Numbered from the stretch's first letter, positions 8,944 through 17,930 are shown. The stretch is DNA of 59,312 nt from Mailhella sp. (GCA_017408905.1 JAFQTU010000078.1:1-59312), one strand, 5' to 3'. Numbers and translations are program-made. The notes: generated from the sequence alone by a model not told the origin.

Positions 8944-11900
8944 ATGGCCGTTACTCGAAGAAAATTCCTCAAGCTGGCCGGCGCCGGGGCCCTCTGCCTC
9001 ACGCTTTCCCAGCTCGGCTTCGACATGACTGAGGCCAAGGCCTATGTGGCCGCCCTCAAGATCGAAGGCGCTAAGGAAGTCCACTCCGTCTGCCCGTTCT
9101 GCGCCGTGTGCTGCCAGATCATAGCCCACGTCAAGGACGGACGCCTCGTTTCCACCGAAGGCGACCCCGACTTCCCCGTGAACCAGGGCACGCTCTGCGC
9201 CAAGGGCGCGGCGCTGTTCACCATGTACACGGGCAAGCACCGCCTTACCAAGCCCATGTACCGCGCCCCGTACTCCAGTTCGTGGGTCGAAAAGGACTGG
9301 GACTGGACCTTCCGCCAGATAGCCCGCCGCATGAAGAGCGCCCGCGATAAGGACTTCATCGCCAAGGACGCCAAGGGCCGCACCGTCAACCGTCTCGAAT
9401 CCGTCTTCAGCATGGGTACGTCTCACGCGTCCAACGAAGAATGCGCCGTCATCCATCAAGCTCTCAAAGGCCTGGGCGTGATCCATCAGGATCACCAGGC
9501 CCGTACCTGACACAGCCCCACGGTGCCAGGTCTGGCAGCTTCATACGGCCGCGGAGCCATGACGAACCACTGGATAGACATCAAGAATTCCGATGCTATC
9601 CTCATCATGGGCAGCAATGCTGCAGAACATCACCCCATCGCTTTCAAGTGGATCATGAAGGCCAAGGAACGCGGGGCCGCGCTTATGCACGTGGACCCGA
9701 AGTTCTCGCGCACGTCCGCCCGCTGCGATTTCCATGTGCCGCTCCGTTCCGGCACGGACATCGCCTTCCTCGGCGGCATGATACGCTACATCTTCGAGAC
9801 CGACAGCTGGTTCAAGGAATACGTGGTGAACTACACCAACGCTTCCTTCATCGTCAGCAAGAGCTTCGGCTTCTCCGACGGTCTCTTCACCGGCTATGAC
9901 CCCGAGACCCGCCGCTACGACAAGACGAGCTGGCGCTTCGAGCGCAACTCGTCCGGCGCTCCCCTGCGGGACGATACGCTCCAGCACCCGCGCTGCGTGC
10001 TCAACGTGATCAGAAAGCACTTCGAGCGCTACACGCTGGACAGCGTTTCCGCCACCACCGGCGTTTCCAAGGCCGACCTCGTGCGCGTGTACGACATCTT
10101 CTGCGCCACGGGCAAGCCCGACAAGGCCGGTACCATGCTCTACGCCCTTGGCTGGACGCAGCATACCGTGGGCGTGCAGAACATCCGTTCCGCCGCCATC
10201 ATCCAGCTCCTGCTCGGCAACATCGGCGTATCCGGCGGCGGCATCAACGCCCTGCGCGGCGAACCTAACGTGCAGGGTTCCACCGACCATGCCCTGCTCT
10301 ACGACAGCATCCCCGGCTACCACAAGGCCCCCGTGGCCTCGTGGCAGACTCTGGCCGACTACAACAAGGCCAATACGCCCGTCTCCCATGTGAAGGGTAG
10401 TGTGAACTGGTGGCAGAACCGCCCGAAGTACGTGACCAGCCTGCTCAAGGCCTGGTACGGCGACAGCGCCACCCCCGAGAACGACTTCTGCTACGGCCTC
10501 CTGCCCAAGCTGGCCGACGGCGAAGACTACTCCTATATGTTCATCATGGACCGCGTCTTCCAGGGCAAGATGCGCGGCGGCTTCATCATGGGCGTGAACC
10601 CCATGAACAGCTTCCCCAACACCCATAAGATGCGCAAGGCCTTGGATAATCTCGACTGGCTGGTCGTCACCGAGATACACAACTCCGAAACCTCCGACAA
10701 CTGGCGCCGCCCCGGGGCCGACCCGGCCAAGATCAAGACGGAAGTCTTCCTACTGCCTTCGGCGCACCGCATCGAGAAGGAAGGAACCATCAGCAACAGC
10801 GGCCGCTGGCTGCAATGGTTCGACAAGGCCGTGGAACCCGAAGGCGAAGCCCGCAACTTCGGCAATTTCTGGGTTCCTTTCATCAACCTCATGCGCAAGA
10901 TGTACGAGGAAGAAGGCGGGGCCTGCCCCGAACAGCTCCTCAAGATGCGCTGGTACGAAAAGTTCGACGCGTCTGACATTGCAAAGCGCATCAACGGCCA
11001 GTTCGAGGCCGACTGCGAAGTCAACGGCAAGAAGTACAGGAAGGGCCAGCAGGTCCCCATGTTCACCGCACTGAAGGCCGACGGTTCCACCTCGTCCCTC
11101 AACTGGCTCTACGCCGGAAGCTGGACCGAGGAAGAAGGCTGCAAGGCCAAGCGCCGCGATCCTTCGCAGACGCCCATGCAGGCAAAGATTGGCCTCTTCC
11201 CCAACTGGTCGTGGTGCTGGCCGCAGAACCGCCGCATCCTGTACAACCGTGCCTCCGTTGACCTGAACGGCCGCCCGTGGGACCCCAGCCGCGCCATCAT
11301 CGAATGGAAGGACGGCAAGTGGGTGGGCGACGTGCCGGACGGCGCACAGCCTCCTATGGCCCAGAGCGGCGTGAAGCCCTTCATCATGACCACGGACGGC
11401 ACCGGCCTGCTCTTCGGTACGGCCCCTGCCGACGGCCCCCTGCCCGAACACTACGAGCCTGCGGAAACGCCCATCAAGGAACATCCGTTCTCCAGCCAGC
11501 TCAGTTCGCCGTGCTACAAGTACCATAAGAGCGCCTACGACAAGATGGCTGAACCGGCCGACCCGGCCTTCCCCTACGTGCTCACCACCTACAGCCTCAC
11601 CGAGCACTGGTGCGGCGGCGGTGGGACCCGCGCCGTGCCCAACCTGCTTGAGGCCGAACCCCAGCTCTACGTGGAAATGAGCCACGAGCTGGCAAAGGAA
11701 AAGGGCATCGCAAACGGCGACGGCGTCATCGTGGAAAGCCCGCGCGGTGCGGTGGAAGCCATTGCTATGGTCACCATCCGCATCCGGCCCTTCGAAGTCA
11801 TGGGCCGCACGGTGCACCTTATCGGTATGCCCTTCGCCTATGGCTGGACCACTCCCGGCTGCGGCGATTCGACCAACAGGCTCACCATCGGAGCCTGCGA

Positions 11901-11979
11901 CCCGAATACCACCATCCCGGAACTCAAGGCCTGCTGCGTGAACATCCGCAAGGCCAACAAGCTCACCGAGATAGCCTGA
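8944..11979 (+). CDS. fdhA: Selenocysteine formate dehydrogenase, catalytic subunit (TAT-exported)
   Basis: The gene is read through an in-frame TGA at 9508-9510 as selenocysteine, giving 1011 residues with Sec189 in the context DHQART-U-HSPTVPG. It starts with a twin-arginine signal (TRRKFLKLAGAG), so it works in the periplasm. A [4Fe-4S] site follows (C50, C53, C57, C85). After Sec come MTNHWIDIKN and MGSNAAEHHP, typical of bis-MGD formate dehydrogenases of the FdnG type. The enzyme oxidises formate to CO2, with Mo or W. GACAAGGAGAGCTT precedes the ATG. It leads the operon fdhA-fdhB-fdhE-cytochrome-mobA; a similar subunit set is known for Desulfovibrio FdhABC3. A non-selenium reading would leave two broken genes and is rejected. 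Confidence 0.95.
9511..9545 (+). promoter_or_regulatory. SECIS element for selenocysteine insertion
   Basis: Just after the TGA, TGCCA (9524-9528) pairs with TGGCA (9533-9537) around a GGTC loop, so the apex reads AGGTCT. This is the apex seen in the E. coli fdhF SECIS hairpin that binds SelB. Distance from TGA to the apex (about 20 nt) is right for a bacterial SECIS. Confidence 0.85.
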
Positions 11980-12039
11980 ACCTGACGGGGTGAGGGGCGC
12001 CCGCCCCTCCCCCTCATCCAGCCCTAAGGAGAACGCGCT

Positions 12040-12699
12040 ATGCCGAAAGCTTTCCTCATCGATACGTCGAGGTGTACGGCCTGCCGCGGCTGCCAGATAG
12101 CCTGCAAGGAATGGCACGACCTTCCCGCCAACGCCACGAAACAGCGCGGTTCGCACCAGAACCCGCCGGATCTCAATCCGTACAATCTCAAAGTCGTCCG
12201 CTTCCACGAGCACCTCGACGATCAGGGCCGTGTGATGTGGAACTTCTTCCCGGACCAGTGCCGCCACTGCGTCAAGCCTGTCTGCGTCACTATGGCCAAC
12301 AAGGCCGTACCCGGCTCCATGATAAAAGACCCGAAGAGCGGAGCTGTGCTCGTTACGGAAAAGTGCAGGGAGATGGACGAGGTCGGCATCAAGACCGTCA
12401 TCAAGTCCTGCCCCTACAATATCCCGCGCTACGACGCTGAAAAGAAAATGCTGGTCAAATGCGATATGTGCATCGACCGCGTTCAGGTGGGCCTTGAGCC
12501 CATGTGCGTGAAGACCTGCCCCACCGGCACTATGGCCTTCGGCGAACGCGACGAGATGCTGGCCCTTGCCAAGAAGCGCCTTGCCTCGCTCCTGCCGCGC
12601 TTCCCCAAGGCCCGTATCGTGGACGTGCCGGAAGTGAACGTGTTCTACGTGCTGGCTGAAGAGCCCGAGCACTTCCACGAATACGCCAGCTTCGGTTAG
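12040..12699 (+). CDS. fdhB: Formate dehydrogenase iron-sulfur subunit
   Basis: A 219-residue ferredoxin-like protein. CTACRGCQIAC (near residue 12) gives the first four-Cys set. CRHCVKPVC, a later CPYN and CDMC/CVKTCPTG supply further [4Fe-4S] clusters, about three to four in total. It carries electrons from FdhA to the cytochrome. It has no signal of its own and would be exported bound to the TAT-bearing FdhA. TAAGGAGAACGCGCT precedes the ATG. Its stop lies inside the palindrome at 12696. Confidence 0.94.
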   Translation: MPKAFLIDTSRCTACRGCQIACKEWHDLPANATKQRGSHQNPPDLNPYNLKVVRFHEHLDDQGRVMWNFFPDQCRHCVKPVCVTMANKAVPGSMIKDPKSGAVLVTEKCREMDEVGIKTVIKSCPYNIPRYDAEKKMLVKCDMCIDRVQVGLEPMCVKTCPTGTMAFGERDEMLALAKKRLASLLPRFPKARIVDVPEVNVFYVLAEEPEHFHEYASFG

Positions 12700-12709
12700 A
12701 CCAGTCTAA
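12696..12709. repeat. Palindrome over a stop codon (copy 2)
   Basis: TTAGAC-CA-GTCTAA contains the fdhB stop codon TAG. It is almost identical to the copy overlapping the pyrI stop at 38726, and a looser copy follows the GDSL gene at 2010. There is no U-tract, so it is not a classic terminator. Confidence 0.45.
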
Positions 12710-12743
12710 TTCAGAAGACGAACAGACAGCATCGAGGATACGC

Positions 12744-13700
12744 ATGAAGCGACTCAGCCCCGCCGAGACCCTTGCCGAAGCCATGGAACGCCGCCCTGCC
12801 CTGCGGCCCATGCTCGAAGCGTTCGCCCCGCTCATGGAGGCACGCGGCTCTCTGCCCGAACGCCTTGCCGAAGCCGTGGCGCAAAGCGGCTTCCGCCTGC
12901 CCGATTGGGACGATGCGCGCGCCCAGGCCGGAGAACCCCTGCTTGCCTCGGCGGAGCTTTCCGCCCTCGCCCTGCCCATGCAGGAAGCGGCGAGTTCCCT
13001 GCTGCCCGTGCTCACCGCTGCGCGCGGCATGGCGGAACACGCCCCGGCGCTGACGGCCTTCTTCCAGCACGGGGACGTTCTGCGCGCCTCCCGCGCCCTG
13101 CTCGACGCCGATGCCGACAGCCTTGAAGCCCTTGCCGCCGAAGCCGGACTGCCGCCTGCCGTGCTGGCCTTCGCACTGGAAAACGTGCTTGGTGCAGTCG
13201 TCCGTGCCGCCGTGCTCTGCCAGTGGCCCGCCAGCCCCGACCGCCACTACGGCCCGGAAGATACGCCCGCCCCGTGGGACGAGCGCCCGGCCTCGTGGAT
13301 GCAGGGCTTCTGCCCGGTCTGCGGTTCCGCGCCTTCCGTCTCCTATCTGGAAGAAAAGATCTTCGACGAGAAGAACGCCTTCGCTTCCGGGGGCGGCGGC
13401 AGGAAGCATCTGCACTGCGGCCTCTGCGGTACGGAATGGCATTTCCGCCGCGGGACCTGCCCTGCCTGCGGCAAGGAAGAGGAAGGCACGCTGGAGATGC
13501 TCCGCGAAGCCACGGGCGCGCGCGGCGAACGCGTGGAATGGTGTACGCACTGCAAGAGCTACTGCACCGGTGCCGACCTGCGCGAACGCGACACCCGCCC
13601 GGACATGGACGCCTTCCCTCTCTGCCTCATGCATCTGGACATGGCCGCCTCGGAACGGGGCCTCACGCCGCTGTATCCGGCCTTCTGGAATCAGTTCTAG
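12744..13700 (+). CDS. fdhE: Formate dehydrogenase accessory protein FdhE
   Basis: The 318-residue protein has the FdhE layout: a helical N-terminal half, then a C-terminal rubredoxin-like part with four CxxC pairs (CPVCGS, CGLCGT, CPACGK and CTHCKSYC). FdhE binds the catalytic subunit of respiratory formate dehydrogenases before TAT export and is needed for their activity; it stays in the cytoplasm. GAGGATACGC precedes the ATG. Its place directly after fdhAB matches that job. Confidence 0.93.
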   Translation: MKRLSPAETLAEAMERRPALRPMLEAFAPLMEARGSLPERLAEAVAQSGFRLPDWDDARAQAGEPLLASAELSALALPMQEAASSLLPVLTAARGMAEHAPALTAFFQHGDVLRASRALLDADADSLEALAAEAGLPPAVLAFALENVLGAVVRAAVLCQWPASPDRHYGPEDTPAPWDERPASWMQGFCPVCGSAPSVSYLEEKIFDEKNAFASGGGGRKHLHCGLCGTEWHFRRGTCPACGKEEEGTLEMLREATGARGERVEWCTHCKSYCTGADLRERDTRPDMDAFPLCLMHLDMAASERGLTPLYPAFWNQF

Positions 13701-13755
13701 CCCGGCACTGCCGGGATCCGCAGGAACGGCCACGCCGTTTCCCCACGGAGGACAC

Positions 13756-14187
13756 ATGAAATATCTACTTCCCCTTGCCCTTGCCGCCTCGCTGGCCGTC
13801 TGCGCCACGGCGCAGGCCTCGCCGGGCTTCCAGACCAAGGCGGACGGCCCCAAGGAAGAGCTGGTGCTCAAATCCGAAGGTACGCCGCACCTCTCCGTCG
13901 TGTTCAGCCACCAGTCCCATCAGGACATCGGCTGCGATACCTGCCACCACAAGCCCCGCTGTGTGATCTGCCACTTCAACCCCAAGGCTGAAAAAGCGCC
14001 CAACACCTCCTGTTCCGAGGCGGGCTGCCATCCCGACGTGGGCCGCTCCAAGGACGAGCAGAGCCGCTTCATGGTCTTCCATAAGCGCGACAGCCTGCGT
14101 TCCTGCTTCGGCTGCCACAGCAGTACCGGCAATTATGAAGGATGTACGCCCTGCCATAACGACAAGCAGGACATCCGCATCAAGTAA
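13756..14187 (+). CDS. Multihaem c3-type cytochrome, formate dehydrogenase partner
   Basis: The protein has 143 residues with a signal peptide (cleavage after about residue 22). A c3-like pattern follows: VVFSHQSH supplies axial histidines, then CDTCHH, CVICH, CSEAGCH (a Cx4CH site), CFGCH and CTPCH. Aligned by eye to classical c3, four of these match the usual haem sites and CVICH is additional, so it may carry four or five haems. It would take electrons from FdhAB in the periplasm. GGAGGACAC precedes the ATG. It could be called FdhC in an FdhABC3-type complex. Confidence 0.88.
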   Translation: MKYLLPLALAASLAVCATAQASPGFQTKADGPKEELVLKSEGTPHLSVVFSHQSHQDIGCDTCHHKPRCVICHFNPKAEKAPNTSCSEAGCHPDVGRSKDEQSRFMVFHKRDSLRSCFGCHSSTGNYEGCTPCHNDKQDIRIK

Positions 14188-14262
14188 CCATGCAAGCAAC
14201 GCCGGGGGCGCGCCGTTCTGGTCTGCGTCCCCGGTCTTTTTTACCCTTTCCCCTCTTCCGCA

Positions 14263-14886
14263 ATGACTGGCCTCGTACTCACAGGCGGGCGCTCCCTGCG
14301 CTTCGGGAGCGACAAAAGCCGCTTCGTCCTGCCCGGGGAACGGCAGGATATGCTCCTGCGCTCCCTTGCCCTGCTCCGCTCCGTGCCCGGTGTGGAACGC
14401 CTCGCCGTGTCCTGCCGCGCCGATCAGGCCGAAGGCGTGAAGGGCCGCATCCCGGCCGACGTGGCCGTGGTGGAAGACGCCCCGCACGAGATATCCTCGC
14501 CGTTCTTCGGAGTGATGGCCGCGCTCTCGGCCCTGCGCGAGCCGGTGCTGGTGCTCTCGTGCGATCTGCCGAGGATGAGGCCCGACCTGCTTTCCCAGCT
14601 TGTTGAGGCGCGCGCCCGTGTGCGGAACGCCCTTGCCCCAGGTCAGGAGCTTCCCCTGCGCACCACCTTCATCCATGCGGACAGGCGCGTGGAAACGCTG
14701 GTCTCCATCTACGAGCCGGAAGCCCTGCCCTTCATGGAAGAGACCCTGCGCTCCGGCAACTGGGGGCTGTTCTCCTCCATCCCGAGGACGAGGCAGACCC
14801 TGCTCCCCTGCCCGGACGAGGGCGCGTTCATCAACATGAATACGCCGGCGGACACGCGAAAAGCGCAGAGCCTGCCGAACTTCTAG
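14263..14886 (+). CDS. mobA: Molybdenum cofactor guanylyltransferase
   Basis: The protein has 207 residues. The N-terminal nucleotide-binding loop LTGGRSLRFGSDKSRF matches the GGxSxRxGxDK signature of MobA, and VLSCDLPRMRPDLL gives the metal-binding Asp region. It attaches GMP to the pterin to make the bis-MGD form used by FdhA. This explains its place at the end of the fdh operon. The ribosome site is weak. Two hairpins follow it. Confidence 0.9.
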   Translation: MTGLVLTGGRSLRFGSDKSRFVLPGERQDMLLRSLALLRSVPGVERLAVSCRADQAEGVKGRIPADVAVVEDAPHEISSPFFGVMAALSALREPVLVLSCDLPRMRPDLLSQLVEARARVRNALAPGQELPLRTTFIHADRRVETLVSIYEPEALPFMEETLRSGNWGLFSSIPRTRQTLLPCPDEGAFINMNTPADTRKAQSLPNF

Positions 14887-14904
14887 CCTCTTTCAGCACA
14901 GCAA

Positions 14905-14926
14905 AGCCCCTGCGAAAACAGGGGCT
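14905..14926 (+). terminator. Terminator of the fdh-mobA operon
   Basis: AGCCCCTG (14905-14912) and CAGGGGCT (14919-14926) form a stem, followed by a short T-rich stretch (TCTGTATTT). It lies 18 nt past the mobA stop. Confidence 0.65.
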
Positions 14927-14955
14927 TCTGTATTTGCTCGCTTCGCCCAGACGAC

Positions 14956-14983
14956 AAAGAGCCCCTCGTGAGAAGGGCTCTTT
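14956..14983. terminator. Second hairpin between mobA and the alcohol dehydrogenase gene
   Basis: AAAGAGCCC (14956-14964) pairs with GGGCTCTTT (14975-14983). It can serve either strand in this convergent gap. The U-tract is short (TTTC). Confidence 0.55.
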
Positions 14984-15045
14984 CCCGGGTTCCCGGATTC
15001 GATCAGTCCCTGGAGCGGCTGTCCTGCGGCCCACCCCAGAGGGCT

Positions 15046-15073
15046 CCGGGCATCGTGGGAAATCGATGCCCGG
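15046..15073 (-). terminator. Hairpin downstream of the alcohol dehydrogenase gene
   Basis: A perfect 10-bp stem, CCGGGCATCG (15046-15055) with CGATGCCCGG (15064-15073), starts 9 nt after the stop at 15083. There is no U-tract, so it may protect the 3' end rather than terminate. Confidence 0.45.
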
Positions 15074-15082
15074 AAACGTCGC

Positions 15083-16279
15083 TTACCAGGCGGCGCAGTA
15101 GATGGCGGTCACGGCGGCGTCGCTCATCTTGCGGGGGTTGGTGAGGCCGCAGGCGTCCTTCTGGGCGTTAGCGACCATGGTGGGAATATCGTCCATGCTC
15201 ACATTCTTGCCGAACATATCGCCAAGGGCCTTGATGCCGCTGGGGATATCGACGTCGGCAGAGAGCTTCTTGATGGCGGTAACGGCGGCCATAGCGGCTT
15301 CGTTCACCGTCATGCCGTCGGTGTTTTCACCAAGCAGACGGGCTATGCGGCCGAAGCGGCGGCGGGCACCGATAAGGTTGTACTCGCAGACATGGGGCAG
15401 AAGGATGGCGTTGCAGAAGCCGTGGGGCAGGTCGTAGAAGCCGCCGAGCTGATGGGCCATGGCGTGGACGTGGCCGAGGCTGGCGTTATTGAAAGCCATG
15501 CCGGCAAGGTACTGGGCGTAGCACATACCTTCGCGGGCTTCCTTATCGTTGCCGTTGGCCACGGCGCGGCGCAGGAAGCGGTCGATGTATTCGATGGCCT
15601 TTTCGGCGCAGGCGTCGGTCATGGGAGTGGCGGCAATGGAAACATAGGCTTCCACGGCGTGGGTAAGAGCGTCCATGCCGGTGGCCGCGGTAAGACCGGC
15701 GGGCATACCCATCATAAGATCGGGGTCGTCGATAGCCACGCCGGGGGTGCAGCGCCAGTCCACGATAGCCATCTTCACCTTGCGGGAAGTGTCGGTGATG
15801 ACGCAGAAACGGGTCATTTCAGAGGCCGTACCGGCAGTGGTGTTCACGGCAACATAGGGCGGGAAGGGATTGGAGGACTTGTCCACGCCTTCGTAGTCGT
15901 GGATCTTGCCGCCGTTGGCCACGAGGAAGCCCACGCCCTTGCCGCAGTCGTGGGAGCTGCCGCCGCCGAGGGTGAGGAGGCTGTCGCAGCCCTTTTCCTT
16001 ATACATGGCGAAGGCCTCTTCCACGTTCTTGTCCGTGGGGTTCGGCACAGCGCCGTCGTACACTTCGTACTTCACATTGGCTTCATCGAGGATATCGGTG
16101 ATGCGCTTCAGGATACCGCAGGCCACGATGCCCTTATCGGTAACGATGAGGGGATACTTGGCATCGCGGCAGGCGAGTCGGTCAGGAATCTGCTTGCAGC
16201 TGCCAGAGCCGACAAGCGTAACAGGGGGGATGTAGAAAGAAGTGATCTGACCAACATGCAGGTTCTTGACGTCGCCCAT
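15083..16279 (-). CDS. Iron-containing alcohol dehydrogenase
   Basis: I start at the ATG at 16279, preceded by AAAGGAAT, giving 398 residues, the usual length of group III alcohol dehydrogenases. TLGGGSSHDCGKG binds NAD(P). DPDLMMGMPAGLTAATGMD, DALTHAVEAY and HVHAMAHQLGGFYDLPHG hold the Asp and three His metal ligands. It strongly resembles the abundant Desulfovibrio alcohol dehydrogenase that makes or uses ethanol. Other substrates (propanediol, sulfoacetaldehyde) cannot be excluded. It is monocistronic with a long AT-rich upstream region. Confidence 0.92.
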   Translation of the reverse strand: MGDVKNLHVGQITSFYIPPVTLVGSGSCKQIPDRLACRDAKYPLIVTDKGIVACGILKRITDILDEANVKYEVYDGAVPNPTDKNVEEAFAMYKEKGCDSLLTLGGGSSHDCGKGVGFLVANGGKIHDYEGVDKSSNPFPPYVAVNTTAGTASEMTRFCVITDTSRKVKMAIVDWRCTPGVAIDDPDLMMGMPAGLTAATGMDALTHAVEAYVSIAATPMTDACAEKAIEYIDRFLRRAVANGNDKEAREGMCYAQYLAGMAFNNASLGHVHAMAHQLGGFYDLPHGFCNAILLPHVCEYNLIGARRRFGRIARLLGENTDGMTVNEAAMAAVTAIKKLSADVDIPSGIKALGDMFGKNVSMDDIPTMVANAQKDACGLTNPRKMSDAAVTAIYCAAW

Positions 16280-16857
16280 AAGAGTATTCCTTTGCTGGTT
16301 GCGGTTACAGTTGCAGGAAGATAATATTGTCGATTCGGGCAATATGCCTTTTCCGATGGTACGAAACTAGGGGAACTTTTTACGCTGGTCAACGCATAGC
16401 AGCTAAAATTAATATTCACAATTATGTGGTTAAACAAACAATTCATGTTAAAATTGAAAAATGAAGGCATTATGAAAAAATACGGCACTTAAAAATATTT
16501 CATTTCAAAAAGAACAACCTCGTTTTCATTTCAAAAATAGAGACTCATCCTTTTTCTACGCCTTTTTGTATCAAGCTTGTATCAAATGCGAACATACTTT
16601 TTTCTTCCAAATAAAGTTTCGACCTTTTGAATACTGTTTAACCGCACAAACCAACATCGGGAAACAGCCCTGCCCTTCGCCTTAACACGCTGAAAAGGCT
16701 GGCCTTTCCAAGAGAGACGGTTTCGAGGTCGCTCTTCCGGGCTTCCCCTCCCGCCTCATCCCCGGGCCTGCATCCGCTCCAGCCGCCTTCGTGATTCAGA
16801 GTTTTATATGGACGCCACCCTGTTTTTCGGCTATAAGAAACAATTCGGCGTTCCGCC
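16280..16857. promoter_or_regulatory. Long AT-rich upstream region of the alcohol dehydrogenase gene
   Basis: This long non-coding stretch is much richer in A and T than the genes around it. It has two direct repeats: TTTCATTTCAAAAA twice near 16500 and 16525, and TTGTATCAA twice, separated by GC, near 16566-16585. Repeats of this kind suggest regulator binding to a strong promoter. I found no reliable gene in it; the small frames here have no familiar product. Confidence 0.45.
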
Positions 16858-16896
16858 AAAAGAAAAGCCCCTCTTCCCGGAAAAGAAGAAGGGCTT
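16858..16896 (-). terminator. Terminator downstream of the transposase-like fragment
   Basis: On the minus strand AAGCCC...CTTC pairs with GAAG...GGGCTT (16865-16870 with 16891-16896 plus an inner CTTC/GAAG), followed by TTTTCTTTT. Confidence 0.6.
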
Positions 16897-16910
16897 CCGT
16901 ATAATCTCAG

Positions 16911-17189
16911 TTATACCCGCGACTTAGGCGGAGCCGAAAGCGGCACGGGGATGACGGCCTGAATGATATCCATCGTACCGTCCTCCTTCCACTTCCGCCA
17001 GCGCCGCCATGCGGTGATATGACTGCCCATACCGGCAGGAAGTTCATCCCAGCGGCACCCCGAGGACAGTACATAGACGACGGCTTCCAGCGTCTTTCTG
17101 GCATCGGCAGGCGGGCGGCCGCGCCTTGCCCGGGACGAGACGTAGGGCTGGAGCTGACGCCACTGGGAGCTGGTGACTTTGTAGGGCAT
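16911..17189 (-). CDS. DUF4096 fragment of an IS5-type transposase
   Basis: The 92-residue protein (ATG at 17189) matches the N-terminal DUF4096 helix-turn-helix region of IS4/IS5-type transposases: SSQWRQLQPYV, RRGRPPADARKTLEAVVYVLSSGCRWDELP and ITAWRRWRKWKEDG. Full enzymes continue into a DDE catalytic domain, which is missing here: the frame stops right after the region and no second frame with DDE motifs follows. No terminal inverted repeats were found. It is either a remnant or a solo DNA-binding protein. It has its own terminator. Confidence 0.7.
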   Translation of the reverse strand: MPYKVTSSQWRQLQPYVSSRARRGRPPADARKTLEAVVYVLSSGCRWDELPAGMGSHITAWRRWRKWKEDGTMDIIQAVIPVPLSAPPKSRV

Positions 17190-17374
17190 GGGACTTTCCG
17201 CGAGATGAAGTTCCGCCGCAATGCCGGAGGCGGCGTACTTAAACGCATACGCCCGGAGTTTTTTCTGCGTCAAGAACGCGCAAAAACACTCACGATTTAT
17301 GCCAGCCCCCTTTTTCCGTGACTGAACCATCCTTACCGGGCCTGCTTCACAAGGCTTGCCTCCCAAGGGCTGAA

Positions 17375-17404
17375 GGCGTATCATTTCTACCGGATTTCAA
17401 CGCC
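17375..17404 (+). promoter_or_regulatory. Shared GGCGTAWCA element (site C), 30-bp inverted repeat
   Basis: GGCGTATCA (17375-17383) opens a 30-bp element closed by ACGCC (17400-17404), which pairs with GGCGT. It lies about 40 nt upstream of the MOSC start. The half-site recurs at 4514 and 8537. The published TunR site is also about 30 bp; equating the two is inference. Confidence 0.35.
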
Positions 17405-17441
17405 GCCCCCTGCGGCAGACATATATATTAAGGAGATAGCA

Positions 17442-17897
17442 ATGCGCGTCGTCACCGTTTCCACCAGCACCCGCAAGGGCCAGAAGAAGATCCCCCAGCC
17501 TCAGATCAACCTCATCGAGAACTTCGGCGTCGAGGGCGACGTCCATGCCGACGGTACGCACCGCCAGCTCAGCCTGCTTGCCATGGAAGATATCGAATAC
17601 ATGCGCGGCATCGGTGCCGATGTGAACCCCGGCGACTTTGCCGAAAACATCACCACCGAAGGCGTGGAACTGCACAAATGCCCGGTGGGGACCCGCTTCA
17701 TGATCGGTGACGATATCGAACTCATGCTCACCCAGATAGGCAAGGAATGCCATGCCGGCTGTGCCATCCGCCAGCAGGTGGGCGACTGCATCATGCCCCG
17801 CCGCGGCGTGTTCTGCCGCATCCTGAAGGGCGGCGTGGTCAAGCCCGGCGACAGCTTCCGCGTGACCTTCAGCCCTGCCGTCCTGCCCCTCGCCTGA
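17442..17897 (+). CDS. MOSC-domain protein
   Basis: The 151-residue protein is a stand-alone MOSC domain: FGVEGDVHADGTHRQLSLL near the N-terminus, NPGDFAENI, PVGTRFMIGD and the conserved-Cys segment GKECHAGCAI. MOSC domains handle the sulfurated molybdenum cofactor. In this position, ahead of moaCB and moaA, it is likely a cofactor-binding or sulfur-transfer partner. It has a very good ribosome site (TTAAGGAGATAGCA) and leads the operon. Confidence 0.88.
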   Translation: MRVVTVSTSTRKGQKKIPQPQINLIENFGVEGDVHADGTHRQLSLLAMEDIEYMRGIGADVNPGDFAENITTEGVELHKCPVGTRFMIGDDIELMLTQIGKECHAGCAIRQQVGDCIMPRRGVFCRILKGGVVKPGDSFRVTFSPAVLPLA

Positions 17898-17930
17898 GCC
17901 TTCCCTGACCTTCTTGTTTAGGAGCCGAAC

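Noticed and set aside
9508..9510. In-frame TGA splitting the formate dehydrogenase gene, as a nonsense mutation or pseudogene
   Set aside because: The codon falls exactly at the active-site selenocysteine, the frame continues intact for 823 more residues, and a SECIS-type hairpin follows directly.
15083..16279. Assignment of the iron alcohol dehydrogenase as a sulfoacetaldehyde reductase of taurine metabolism
   Set aside because: No taurine or isethionate genes are nearby and the sequence resembles general Desulfovibrio alcohol dehydrogenases.
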